Shown: in pieces, positions 9,350-16,742 of the stretch
Layout of the letters: the number at the start of each line of letters is the position of its first letter
Numbering within the stretch: the stretch's first letter is position 1
Assembly: GCA_023406985.1 (NCBI GenBank)
Contig: JAEXTK010000214.1
Coordinates: forward strand, 1 to 25,884
Length of the DNA: 25,884 nt
Direction: 5' to 3'
From: Spirochaetota bacterium
Lineage (GTDB): Bacteria > Spirochaetota > Spirochaetia > Treponematales > Breznakiellaceae
Notes under the pieces: generated by a model
The model's database searches: none
Seen by the model: the letters and a program-made list of their open reading frames with translations, nothing else
What the model was told of the DNA's origin: nothing
Program-made: the position numbers and the translations under genes

Positions 9350-10243
9350 ATGAACTGGCAGGAGCGGATGGAGGCTGCGGTCGAGTACCTCGAGCGCCAT
9401 CTGGAAGGGGATATCGATTACGGACGCGCGGCCGCCGCGGCGAACTGCTCGACGTTCCACTTCCTCAGGATGTTCGCGGTGGTCACCGACGTGACCGCGG
9501 GCGAGTACGTCCGGAGGCGGAGGCTGAGCCTCGCCGCGGTGGAACTCGCGAGCGGGGAAGAGAAGGTCATCGACCTGGCGCTCCGCTGCGGTTACGAGTC
9601 GCCCGACGCCTTCGCCAAGGCTTTCAAGCGCGAGTTCGGCGTCACGCCGAGCGAGGCGCGGAGCGGCGGCGTGGGCCTCAAGACCTGGCCGCGATTGGGT
9701 TTCAGCGTCGTGCTCAAAGGAGACATACCGATGGAGTACCGCATCGAGAAGCGGGGAGAGATGCCCATGACCGGCCTTTCCCTCACCACCAAGATGGACG
9801 AGGGCGCCAACCTGAGGGAGATCCCGGCCTTCTGGCAGCGATGCAACGGAGACGGAAGGACGGCGGCCTTGGAGCGCGCCATGCCCAAAGACACCAAGCT
9901 CGGCATCATGGGCATCTGCATGAACGACTTCGACGAGAAGACGAAGACCTTCTCCTACGTCGTGGGCATCGAGCGGCCCGTGGACGAGGCCGGACGGGCG
10001 GCCCTGCCCGCGGGTTGCGTCGAGTTCGTGGTCCCCGCCGCCGCCTGGGCCGTCTTCCCCGCCCACGGCCCCATGCCGAACGCGATCCAGGACGTCTGGA
10101 AGCGCATCTATGCCGAATGGTACCCCTCGTCCGGGTATGAGCACGCGGGCGGTCCCGAGCTGGAGGTGTACGCCCCCGGCGATCCCGGCGCCGCCGACTA
10201 TTACAGCGAGGTGTGGATTCCGGTCAAGAAGGCCGGTTCCTAG
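9350..10243 (+). CDS. AraC-family transcriptional regulator with C-terminal effector-binding domain
   Basis: The 297-residue protein has the DNA-binding domain first: two helix-turn-helix motifs in residues 1 to about 105 (AAAANCSTFHFLRMFAVVT, then VIDLALRCGYESPDAFAKAF and FGVTPSEAR), as in Rob/SoxS-like regulators. Residues from about 125 (MEYRIEKRGEMPMTGLSLTT) to the end, with WKRIYAEWYPSSGYEHAGGP and ELEVY, form a GyrI-like/AraC effector-binding domain, which binds small hydrophobic or amphipathic ligands in relatives such as BmrR and Rob. ATG at 9350 has GGAGG 7 bases upstream. Its 3' end overlaps the 3' end of the GH42 gene by 20 bp on the opposite strand. Targets are unknown. Confidence 0.92.
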   Translation: MNWQERMEAAVEYLERHLEGDIDYGRAAAAANCSTFHFLRMFAVVTDVTAGEYVRRRRLSLAAVELASGEEKVIDLALRCGYESPDAFAKAFKREFGVTPSEARSGGVGLKTWPRLGFSVVLKGDIPMEYRIEKRGEMPMTGLSLTTKMDEGANLREIPAFWQRCNGDGRTAALERAMPKDTKLGIMGICMNDFDEKTKTFSYVVGIERPVDEAGRAALPAGCVEFVVPAAAWAVFPAHGPMPNAIQDVWKRIYAEWYPSSGYEHAGGPELEVYAPGDPGAADYYSEVWIPVKKAGS

Positions 10244-12347
10244 CCAGGCGGAGCACGGCCCTGCCGCGGTGCGGCAGGGCGAGCGTCGCGCCGTCCGCCC
10301 CGCGTCCCTCCGCCCCCGCCAAAAATTCCGCCCCCTGGAGGGCGGCGGGCAGAGCCAGGGTCCGCGGACCGTCAGCGAAGTTGAGCAGGAAGTAGAAGGA
10401 CGCGTTTGCCCCTTCGCGCACGGTCACCGAGACGCCCTCGCCGGGCGGCTCGTCGGCGGGCCACGCCGAGCGGACGCCGGCTTCCCGGCAGAGGGCGGCG
10501 TAGAACGCGTCCAGGAAGGCTTCCTCGTTGCGGGAGGCCACGTAATACGCCTTTCCCGCGCCGTACGCGTTCACCGTGAGCGCGCTCCGCCCCTCGAACA
10601 GCTCGTCCTGGAAACGGGCCAACTCCGCGGCCCCCTCCGCGTGCACGCTTTCCCAAAGCTCCCGGACACTATACGTTCCCGTGAGCCCCAGGGCGTTCCC
10701 GCGCGACATCGCGAGATGCCGCGTCTCGTCCGGATACAGCGCGTCGATCTCCTCGGCCCAAATGCCCAGGACTCCGCGGAGCGGGCCGGGAAAACCGCCC
10801 AGGTGGCAGAGGTCGTGCTCGTCCACGATGCCCGACCAGTAGGTCGTCACGAAGGTGCCGCCGGCGGCTACGAAATCGGCGATCCGGCCGGCGGTCTCCG
10901 CCGAGACCAGGTAGAGCATGGGCGCGACGAGAATCCGGTACGGCGCGTAATCCGAGGCCGCGTTCACGATGTCCACGGCCACGCTCCGCTTCCAGAAGGA
11001 CCGGTAGTGGGCGATGCAGTCGCCGCGGTAGTCCAGGAGGCCGTCGTTGCGCGGTCCCTTCGCGTCCTCCACCGCCCAACGGTTCTCCCAGTCGAAGAGC
11101 AGGGCGACCTTCGCGTCGATCCGCGATCCCGCGACTTCCCGGAGGGAAGCGAGGGTCCGGCCGAGGGCCGCGACCTCGCGGAAGACGCGCGTATGCTCGT
11201 GCCCCGCGTGGTCCACCACCGCGCCGTGGAACTTCTCGAAGCCGCCGCGGCTCTTGCGCCACTGGAAGTACTGGACGCTGTCCGAGCCGTGGGCTACGGC
11301 CTGCAGCGAGACGAGCTCGTGCATACCGGGCCGCTTGAGCTTGGCCACCGGTTGCCAGTTGGTCATGCTCGGCGAACTCTCCATGAGGAGGAAGGGCCGC
11401 CTCTTGAGCGACCGGTTGAGGTCGTGGAGGAAGGCGATGTTCGCGGCGAGCCGGTCGTCGCGGCCGGACGGGTCCCACTCCGCCCAGGGGAGGGTCATCG
11501 GCCCCCGGCCGTGCCAGCAGGGATAGCTGTCCCAGCTCACCAGATCGATGGCCTCGGCGAGCTTCCAGTAATCCAGGCCCTCGTAGGTGCCCATGAGGTT
11601 CGTGGTGACCGGCACGTCGGGAGACCCGCTCCGCACCGCCGCGATCTCGGCCCGCATGAAGTCGGTCGTGATCCAGGTCGTGAAGCGCTTCCAGTCCAGG
11701 TTGAGGCCGTGCGTCGTGCTCTCGCCGAGGGTGGAGGGGGATTCGATCTCCTCCCAATCGGAAAGGGTGTGGCTCCAGAAGCCGTTCCACCAGGCGAGGT
11801 TGAGCGCCTCGAGGGTTCCGTAACGCCGCCGGAGCCAGGCGCGGAACGCGTCCTGGCAGAGCGGACAGTGGCAGTCCCCGCCGTACTCGTTGGAGATGTG
11901 CCAGAGGATCACGGACGGATTCCGTCCGTAACGGCGGGCGAGGGCCCCGTCGATGGCGGCGACCTTTTCCCGATAGACGGGCGAGCTCGGGCAGTGGTTG
12001 TGCCGCTCGCCGAAGAGGCGGCGCTCCCGGCGTTCGGTGACGCGGAGCACCTCGGGGTACTTCTTGGCCATCCACGCTGGCCGCGCCCCGGAGGGGGTCG
12101 CGAGCACCGTGGAGATGCCCGCCTCGCCGAGGGAGGCGATCACCGCGTCGAGCCAATCGAATTCGAATCGGCCCTCGGTCGGCTCCAGGGCCGACCACGC
12201 GAAGATGCCGACGCTCATGGCGTTGCACCCGGCCAGCTTCATGAGCCGGATGTCCTCCGCGAGGACGGCGGGATCGTGGAGCCATTGGTCGGGGTTATAG
12301 TCTCCCCCGTGCAGGAGCGCGGGGAAGACGAGTCGTTTCGTTTCCAA
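10224..12347 (-). CDS. beta-galactosidase, glycoside hydrolase family 42
   Basis: The 707-residue cytoplasmic enzyme hydrolyses terminal beta-galactosides. It starts with LLHGGDYNPDQW, the typical GH42 opening. The acid/base Glu is E154 in WHISNEYGG and the nucleophile is E323 in PFLLMESSPS, both as in the family. C119, C159, C161 and C164 match the four-Cys zinc site of many GH42 enzymes. The TIM barrel is followed by a trimerisation-type domain and a C-terminal beta domain. No signal peptide is present. I chose TTG at 12347 because AGGA lies 9 bases upstream; the frame is open to 12380. It is the last gene of the sugar-uptake operon, 51 bases after the second permease, which implies that the imported sugar contains galactose. 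Confidence 0.95.
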   Translation of the reverse strand: METKRLVFPALLHGGDYNPDQWLHDPAVLAEDIRLMKLAGCNAMSVGIFAWSALEPTEGRFEFDWLDAVIASLGEAGISTVLATPSGARPAWMAKKYPEVLRVTERRERRLFGERHNHCPSSPVYREKVAAIDGALARRYGRNPSVILWHISNEYGGDCHCPLCQDAFRAWLRRRYGTLEALNLAWWNGFWSHTLSDWEEIESPSTLGESTTHGLNLDWKRFTTWITTDFMRAEIAAVRSGSPDVPVTTNLMGTYEGLDYWKLAEAIDLVSWDSYPCWHGRGPMTLPWAEWDPSGRDDRLAANIAFLHDLNRSLKRRPFLLMESSPSMTNWQPVAKLKRPGMHELVSLQAVAHGSDSVQYFQWRKSRGGFEKFHGAVVDHAGHEHTRVFREVAALGRTLASLREVAGSRIDAKVALLFDWENRWAVEDAKGPRNDGLLDYRGDCIAHYRSFWKRSVAVDIVNAASDYAPYRILVAPMLYLVSAETAGRIADFVAAGGTFVTTYWSGIVDEHDLCHLGGFPGPLRGVLGIWAEEIDALYPDETRHLAMSRGNALGLTGTYSVRELWESVHAEGAAELARFQDELFEGRSALTVNAYGAGKAYYVASRNEEAFLDAFYAALCREAGVRSAWPADEPPGEGVSVTVREGANASFYFLLNFADGPRTLALPAALQGAEFLAGAEGRGADGATLALPHRGRAVLRLARNRPS

Positions 12348-12380
12348 TTCGAGCAATCCTTTCGGCGATTTCAAAAGCAA

Positions 12381-12394
12381 CCGGCTTTTGCCGG
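12381..12394 (-). other. short hairpin between permease and GH42 genes
   Basis: CCGGC and GCCGG (12381-12385 and 12390-12394) form a 5-bp stem closed by four bases. No U-run follows on the minus strand. It could be an mRNA processing or stability element, or chance. Confidence 0.3.
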
Positions 12395-12398
12395 GGTC

Positions 12399-13220
12399 TC
12401 ACTTCACCGAGCCGAGGAGCCCCGCCACGAACTGGCGCTGCATCGCGAGGAAGAGGATCAGCACCGGGAAGGTGGAGACGCAGACGACGATCATGAGGGC
12501 GCCGTATTCGATGGTGTAGGCCCGCATCATGGAGGACATGACGATGGGCATCGTCTTCTTGATGTCGCTCAAGATGGTCATGAGGGGCCAGAGGTACGCG
12601 TTCCATTGGGCCAGGAAGATGTAGATGCCCGCGGACGCGAAGCTCGCCTTCATGGACGGGACGACGATCCGCGTGAAGATGGCCAACTCAGGGGCGCCAT
12701 CCACCCGCGCGGCCTCCATGATCTCCGTGGGGAACATCTTGAAGTTCTGGCGCAGGAAGAAAATGATGAAGACCGACATCACCGAGGGAAGGATGATGGC
12801 AGCCTTGCTGTCCAGGAGCTTGAGGAAGGCGATCTGCTTGAAGAGGGGAATCACGATGGCCATCTGCGGCACGATCATGGACACGAGGAGCACGTCGAAG
12901 ATCCTGGACCGCCACTTGGACGGGTACTTCTCAAAGCCGAAAGCCGCGAGGGCGTTCACGACGACGCCGGCGGCGACGGTTCCGAGGGCGATGGCCGACG
13001 AGTTGAAGAAGAACGCGGCTACCTTGTAGGTCTTGTTGACCTTCGCGAAGTTGAGCATGAACTCGTTGCCGGGATCCAGGACTCCCCGCACCACGTCGTT
13101 CGGATTCAAGGTGGTCCCGATGATCATCCAGAAAAAGGGGAAGACGCTGAAGAAGGCGCCGATGACCAAGAGGAGACGCACCGCGAAATAGGAGAGGGAG
13201 ACTTTCCGTACAGCGCTCAT
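12399..13220 (-). CDS. carbohydrate ABC transporter permease, MalG/CUT1-like
   Basis: This 273-residue inner-membrane protein has six hydrophobic segments and the binding-protein-dependent transport signature EAARVDGAPELAIFTRIVVP (from residue 169), the EAA loop that contacts the ATPase. The N-terminal FPFFWMIIGTTLNPNDV and C-terminal RQFVAGLLGSVK are typical of the MalG-side permease in CUT1 systems, which take up di- and oligosaccharides or glycosides. The ATG at 13220 overlaps the stop of the preceding permease gene by 4 bp (ATGA), so translation is probably coupled; no strong Shine-Dalgarno is visible. GH42 follows, so the substrate probably carries galactose. Confidence 0.95.
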   Translation of the reverse strand: MSAVRKVSLSYFAVRLLLVIGAFFSVFPFFWMIIGTTLNPNDVVRGVLDPGNEFMLNFAKVNKTYKVAAFFFNSSAIALGTVAAGVVVNALAAFGFEKYPSKWRSRIFDVLLVSMIVPQMAIVIPLFKQIAFLKLLDSKAAIILPSVMSVFIIFFLRQNFKMFPTEIMEAARVDGAPELAIFTRIVVPSMKASFASAGIYIFLAQWNAYLWPLMTILSDIKKTMPIVMSSMMRAYTIEYGALMIVVCVSTFPVLILFLAMQRQFVAGLLGSVK

Positions 13221-14107
13221 TTCTCTTTACCGCCCAGCAGTCTGATTTGGATGAAGGCGAGCACGGCCGCGACGAGCACCATCACGTAGGAGAGCGCTGC
13301 CGCGTACCCGGCGTCCGAATTGATCACGAAGGCTTGTCGGTAGATATAGAGGGCCACCGTCGTGGTGGCGTTGGACGGCCCGCCGTCCCAGGTGAGGATA
13401 TTCGGCTCGTCGAAGAGCTGCATGGTACCGTTCGTGGAGGTGACGGCCGAGAAGAGGATCACCGGCACGAGCAGGGGAATCGTGATGAGGAAGAACTGCC
13501 GGATCTTGCTCGCGCCGTCCACTTCGGCGGCCTCGTAGATCTCGGTGTCGATATTCTGCAGGCCGACCAGGAAGAAGACCATGTTGTAGCCGGTCCAGCG
13601 CCAGGTCAGGGCCAGGATGATCGTGATTTTCGCCCAGAAGGGGTCGTTGAGCCACCCGATGGGGCCGGTGATGACGTGGACCTGCTGGAGGAAGTTGTTC
13701 AGGATACCGTTCGTCTGTAGCAGGATGCGGAAAAGCACCGAGTACGCCACGAGGGACGTGACGCAGGGCAGGAAGTAGATGACGCGGAAAAAGCCGCGCA
13801 GCCGCCTGATGCCCCGGTTGAGGATAACGGCCAGCACGAGCGCGAGGATCACCATGAGGGGGATCTGGACCGCCATGAAGAGGAAGTTGTGGCTCAAGGC
13901 CTGCCAGAAGATCTTATCCTTGGCCATCCGGACGAAGTTGCCGAACCCGATGAACGCCCTGTTGAACCCCTGATACCGCTGCGTGACGAGGAACAGGGAA
14001 GAAATGATGGGGTACAGCATGAACGCGCAGTACATGACCAGAGCCGGCGCCACGTAGGCCCAGCCGACTTTGTTTAAGTAACGATGGAACCTGCCCTTGT
14101 TTTCCAC
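13217..14107 (-). CDS. carbohydrate ABC transporter permease, MalF/CUT1-like
   Basis: The 296-residue inner-membrane protein has about six transmembrane helices, with WAYVAPALVMYCAFMLYPII near the N-terminus and the EAA loop IYEAAEVDGASKIRQFFLIT (EAAEVDGA at 192-199). It pairs with the MalG-like permease to form the channel of a CUT1 sugar importer. The start is GTG at 14107, with AAGGAG 6 bases upstream (spacer CGAGAG). A terminator-like hairpin lies between this gene and the upstream binding-protein gene, so its expression is likely lower than that of the binding protein. No ATPase gene is in the operon; CUT1 systems commonly share a MsmK/UgpC-type ATPase encoded elsewhere. Confidence 0.95.
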   Translation of the reverse strand: MENKGRFHRYLNKVGWAYVAPALVMYCAFMLYPIISSLFLVTQRYQGFNRAFIGFGNFVRMAKDKIFWQALSHNFLFMAVQIPLMVILALVLAVILNRGIRRLRGFFRVIYFLPCVTSLVAYSVLFRILLQTNGILNNFLQQVHVITGPIGWLNDPFWAKITIILALTWRWTGYNMVFFLVGLQNIDTEIYEAAEVDGASKIRQFFLITIPLLVPVILFSAVTSTNGTMQLFDEPNILTWDGGPSNATTTVALYIYRQAFVINSDAGYAAALSYVMVLVAAVLAFIQIRLLGGKEK

Positions 14108-14156
14108 CTCTCGCTCCTTGCGCGGCCGGACGCTCCGCCGGGCCGCTCGCCGGTTT

Positions 14157-14191
14157 GAAGAAGAAAAGGGCCGACCCCGACGGGTCGGCCC
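14157..14191 (-). terminator. intrinsic terminator-like hairpin after the binding-protein gene
   Basis: GGGCCGACCC (14168-14177) and GGGTCGGCCC (14182-14191) form a perfect 10-bp stem with a 4-base loop, 18 bases after the stop of the substrate-binding protein. On the minus strand the stem is followed directly by TTTTCTTCTTC (8 T of 11). This is a good Rho-independent terminator, located inside the operon. It probably causes partial termination or protects the upstream mRNA from decay. Confidence 0.8.
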
Positions 14192-14209
14192 GCGCTCCCG
14201 CGAAGCCGA

Positions 14210-15508
14210 TTACTGGCCCGTGGTCTGCTTGTACTCCGCGGCGGCGGCGGCGATGACGTCATTCGGCGTCTTGAGCTCGCCCGCGAACATCTTGTTGATG
14301 GCGTTGCGGAGCGTGTCGCGCATGGCCATGTAGTTCGGGGTGTACATCAGGACGGGGACGTTCTCCATCCAGGCGGCGAAATCCTTGTACACGGCCTGGC
14401 TCTTGTAGAAGAACTCATCCGGGGCGGTGTAGTTGGAACCGCCGCGGCTGGGGAGGAAGGTGCCCATGGCGCCGGCGCCCTTGAGGATGGTGTTGTAGAA
14501 CTCGAGGGCGGCGGGATCCTCGCTGGCCCAGGTGGACTTGAGGAACTCGACGGCCGCGGCCTTGTTCGGGGACTTCGCGAACACGTACCAGCTGGATCCG
14601 CCGTTGTTGGAGGCGTTCGCCGCGCCGGCCACGCCTTCCACGAGCGGGGTCGGGATGACCATCCACTTGCCGGCGTTGGCGGGCTGGGACTTGAGGGTAC
14701 CGATGATCCAGATGGCGCTCATGAAGCCGGCGCCCTCGCCGCCGTTGAAGCCGGCGATCCAGTTGTTCCAGCCCTCGGTCATGTAGAGGAGACCCTTGTC
14801 GTTCATCTCCTTGAGGTACCCGATGGACTTGAGCATGGCCGGCGTATTGAAGTTGATGGAGCCGTCGGCGTTGAAGAACTGGGTTCCCGTGGACTGGACC
14901 ATGATGCGGAGGAAGTCGAAGCTCGTGTTGTCGTACACGATGAACGGCTTGCCGGTCTTGGCCTTGATGGTCTGGCCCAACTTGATGAGCTCGGGCCAAG
15001 TCATGTTCTTCTGGTAGTCGTCGGGGTTGAGGCCGGCGGCCTTGACCATGTCGGAGCGGAGGTAGAAGCCCGTACTGCCGGTGTCGAAGGGGATACCGTA
15101 AATCTTGTCCCCGTCCTTCATCGGGCCGACCTTGTACTGGGCGAACTTGCCGAAATCGATGCCTTCAGCCTTGAGATCCACGAAGGCGCCCGGGTAGTTC
15201 TTGATGAACCGCTCGATGACGAAATCCTGGAACAGCGCGATGTCGGGGAGCCCGGCGCCGCCGGCCTGGAGTCCGGCCTCGATCTTGCCCTCGATATTCT
15301 CGGGGATATCGACGATCTCGATGACGGCATCCGGATGGATCTTCTTATAGACTTCCGCAGCCTGCTGCATCGAATATCCGTTAAAGTTGGGGTCCCAGCA
15401 CCAGATCGTCACTTTCTGGGGGCCGGACGCGACCTTTTCCTTCCCGCCGCACGAAACCAGCGCGAATACGGTCAGTACCGCCAAAAGAACAACCAAGAGA
15501 CGCTTCAT
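14210..15508 (-). CDS. sugar-binding lipoprotein of a CUT1 ABC transporter (family 1 solute-binding protein)
   Basis: The 432-residue protein starts with a lipoprotein signal peptide, MKRLLVVLLAVLTVFALVSC, with the lipobox LVSC and C20 as the lipidated residue. The mature part is a family 1 extracellular solute-binding protein: KVTIWCWDPNFNGYSMQQAAEVYKK, GLPDIALFQDF, YGIPFDTGSTGFYLRSDMVKAAGLNP and TWPELIKLGQTIKAKTGKP are standard elements. It captures the sugar outside the cytoplasmic membrane and delivers it to the two permeases. ATG at 15508 was chosen because AGGAGG lies 7 bases upstream and the signal peptide begins there. It is the first gene of the operon, with a strong promoter about 70 bases upstream and a terminator-like hairpin downstream. 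Confidence 0.96.
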   Translation of the reverse strand: MKRLLVVLLAVLTVFALVSCGGKEKVASGPQKVTIWCWDPNFNGYSMQQAAEVYKKIHPDAVIEIVDIPENIEGKIEAGLQAGGAGLPDIALFQDFVIERFIKNYPGAFVDLKAEGIDFGKFAQYKVGPMKDGDKIYGIPFDTGSTGFYLRSDMVKAAGLNPDDYQKNMTWPELIKLGQTIKAKTGKPFIVYDNTSFDFLRIMVQSTGTQFFNADGSINFNTPAMLKSIGYLKEMNDKGLLYMTEGWNNWIAGFNGGEGAGFMSAIWIIGTLKSQPANAGKWMVIPTPLVEGVAGAANASNNGGSSWYVFAKSPNKAAAVEFLKSTWASEDPAALEFYNTILKGAGAMGTFLPSRGGSNYTAPDEFFYKSQAVYKDFAAWMENVPVLMYTPNYMAMRDTLRNAINKMFAGELKTPNDVIAAAAAEYKQTTGQ

Positions 15509-15575
15509 CGGGTTCCTCCTTATCGTTTTTGCACCGGCTCTTTTTCGAGGAAAGAAGAGGCGGTGCAGACAAACC

Positions 15576-15605
15576 AGTATAGGACCCAATTTTTTGACCT
15601 GTCAA
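15576..15605 (-). promoter_or_regulatory. strong sigma-70-type promoter of the sugar operon
   Basis: On the minus strand a perfect TTGACA (15605-15600) is followed after 18 bases by TATACT (15581-15576, 5 of 6 to TATAAT). The predicted start is near 15569, leaving a leader of about 60 bases before the binding-protein ATG at 15508. Confidence 0.7.
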
Positions 15606-15606
15606 A
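15593..15606. promoter_or_regulatory. palindrome over the -35 box, candidate operator
   Basis: TTTGACCTGTCAAA is an inverted repeat with 6-bp arms and a 2-bp centre. It covers the -35 box of the sugar-operon promoter, where a bound repressor would block RNA polymerase. The regulator is unknown; the palindrome lacks the central CG usual for LacI-family sites. Confidence 0.45.
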
Positions 15607-15613
15607 CTTTATC

Positions 15614-15645
15614 CGATCAGGTCCGAGCATGATCGATCAGGTTCG
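15614..15645. promoter_or_regulatory. direct repeat with 20-bp period upstream of the sugar promoter
   Basis: CGATCAGGTCCG (15614-15625) and CGATCAGGTTCG (15634-15645) match at 11 of 12 bases and start exactly 20 bp apart, about two helical turns, so they face the same side of the DNA. They lie just upstream of the -35 box of the sugar operon, between it and the divergent WYL regulator gene. This arrangement suits an activator or a pair of regulator dimers. Confidence 0.45.
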
Positions 15646-15688
15646 GACAAATTCCACGCGCGTAAGCAACTCGCTTCATAGCCTCGAC

Positions 15689-15717
15689 TTGCTCAAGCGC
15701 GAATGCGGGTCTATCAT
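15689..15717 (+). promoter_or_regulatory. candidate promoter giving a leaderless mRNA for the WYL regulator
   Basis: TTGCTC (15689-15694, 3 of 6) is followed after 17 bases by TATCAT (15712-15717, 5 of 6 to TATAAT). Six bases separate this box from the ATG at 15724, so the transcript would begin at the A of the start codon. No Shine-Dalgarno precedes the gene, which agrees with this. Confidence 0.45.
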
Positions 15718-15723
15718 CGCCCC

Positions 15724-16671
15724 ATGAAGAACGAGCGCCTCCTCGCGATGACCGATTACCTCCTCCGCTGCGGGAGAAAAACCGCCGAGGAGCTGGCCGA
15801 ACGCTTCGAGGTCTCCCCGCGGACCATCTACCGCGACATCGACTCGCTCTGCGCGGCCGGCGTTCCCATCGTGTCGGAGGCGGGCACGGGCGGCGGCTAC
15901 GAGCTGGAGGAGAACTACCGCATCGACCGGAGCTTCCTGTCCGCGGACGAGATCGCCGACCTCACCTCGCTCCTGGAAGGGCTCGCGGAGGCGGTGAAGG
16001 ATCGGCACCTGGAACGCTCGCTCGGCAAGATCTCGGCCCTCGGCCCGCGCGGCAGGGAGCTCACGGCCGGTCTCCCCGCGGACCGCTTGCCGCCGCCCCT
16101 CATCGTGACCTTTTCCCCGTTCACCGCGTCGGGCGGCGACCCGAACCTCGTCCGCGAAATCCGCCGGGCGATCGCGGAACGGCGCGTCTTCGCCTTCACG
16201 TACGTGGACGCCGGGGCGCGCGAGACCGCGCGGACGGTGGAACCCTACAGCCTCGTGATCGGCGGGGCCACCTGGTACCTGCACGCGTGGTGCCGCCTGA
16301 GGCAGTCCTTCCGGCTCTTCAAGCTGATCCGGATGCGGAACGCGGCCATGGTCTGCGAACGATTCGACCCGGCCGCGCACGCTCCGGTGCCGCCGCCCTT
16401 CGCCTTTATGGATACCGGCGAGATCCCGGTCCCCATCGCCGTATCCGTGGAACCCAGGCTCAAGCAGGCCATGGACGAGGCCTTCCCCGACCGCGGTACG
16501 GGACCGGACGAGGACGGCCGCTGGACCTACCGCTTCCATTGGCCCCTCGGCTCCTACCTCATCCAGTTCCTCCTCTACTTCGGCCCGGGCCTCCGCGTGC
16601 TGGAACCGTCGGAACTGCGCGTCAGCCTGGAACGCGCCGCCAGGGAAATCGCGGACGCGAATCATTTTTGA
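15724..16671 (+). CDS. WYL-domain transcriptional regulator (YafY-like)
   Basis: The 315-residue protein has an N-terminal winged helix-turn-helix of the HTH_11 type (MKNERLLAMTDYLLRCGRKT, then AEELAERFEVSPRTIYRDID) in residues 1-60. The WYL ligand-sensing domain has REIRRAIAERRVFAFTYVD, then VEPYSLVIGGATWYLHAWCR with the WYL triplet at 184-186, and ends in a WCX-type extension (GLRVLEPSELRVSLERAAREI). WYL proteins bind small ligands or nucleic acids and usually repress. The frame is open to ATG 15703, but 15724 gives the usual N-terminus and fits the -10 box at 15712. It is divergent from the sugar operon and may control it, or itself, or the DUF3795 gene 71 bases downstream; none of these is shown. 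Confidence 0.93.
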   Translation: MKNERLLAMTDYLLRCGRKTAEELAERFEVSPRTIYRDIDSLCAAGVPIVSEAGTGGGYELEENYRIDRSFLSADEIADLTSLLEGLAEAVKDRHLERSLGKISALGPRGRELTAGLPADRLPPPLIVTFSPFTASGGDPNLVREIRRAIAERRVFAFTYVDAGARETARTVEPYSLVIGGATWYLHAWCRLRQSFRLFKLIRMRNAAMVCERFDPAAHAPVPPPFAFMDTGEIPVPIAVSVEPRLKQAMDEAFPDRGTGPDEDGRWTYRFHWPLGSYLIQFLLYFGPGLRVLEPSELRVSLERAAREIADANHF

Positions 16672-16675
16672 AAGC

Positions 16676-16696
16676 CACTGACGGCCCTTGTCAGTG
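16676..16696. promoter_or_regulatory. 7-bp inverted repeat between the WYL gene and the DUF3795 gene
   Basis: CACTGAC (16676-16682) and GTCAGTG (16690-16696) are perfect inverted arms around a 7-base centre. No T-run follows on the plus strand, so it looks more like a dimer-binding site for a regulator than a terminator. A TTGTCA -35-like box (16688-16693) overlaps the right arm. Confidence 0.45.
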
Positions 16697-16742
16697 AGGC
16701 CGCCGTACCATCGATCCATCAAATCAACGATGGAGGAACGGT

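Noticed and set aside
10110..13289. 1059-codon open frame on plus, opposite GH42 and a permease gene
   Set aside because: It runs antisense through two genes with clear catalytic and EAA motifs, and its product is an Arg/Gly/Glu/His-rich composition without motifs. High third-position G+C produces such long shadow frames.
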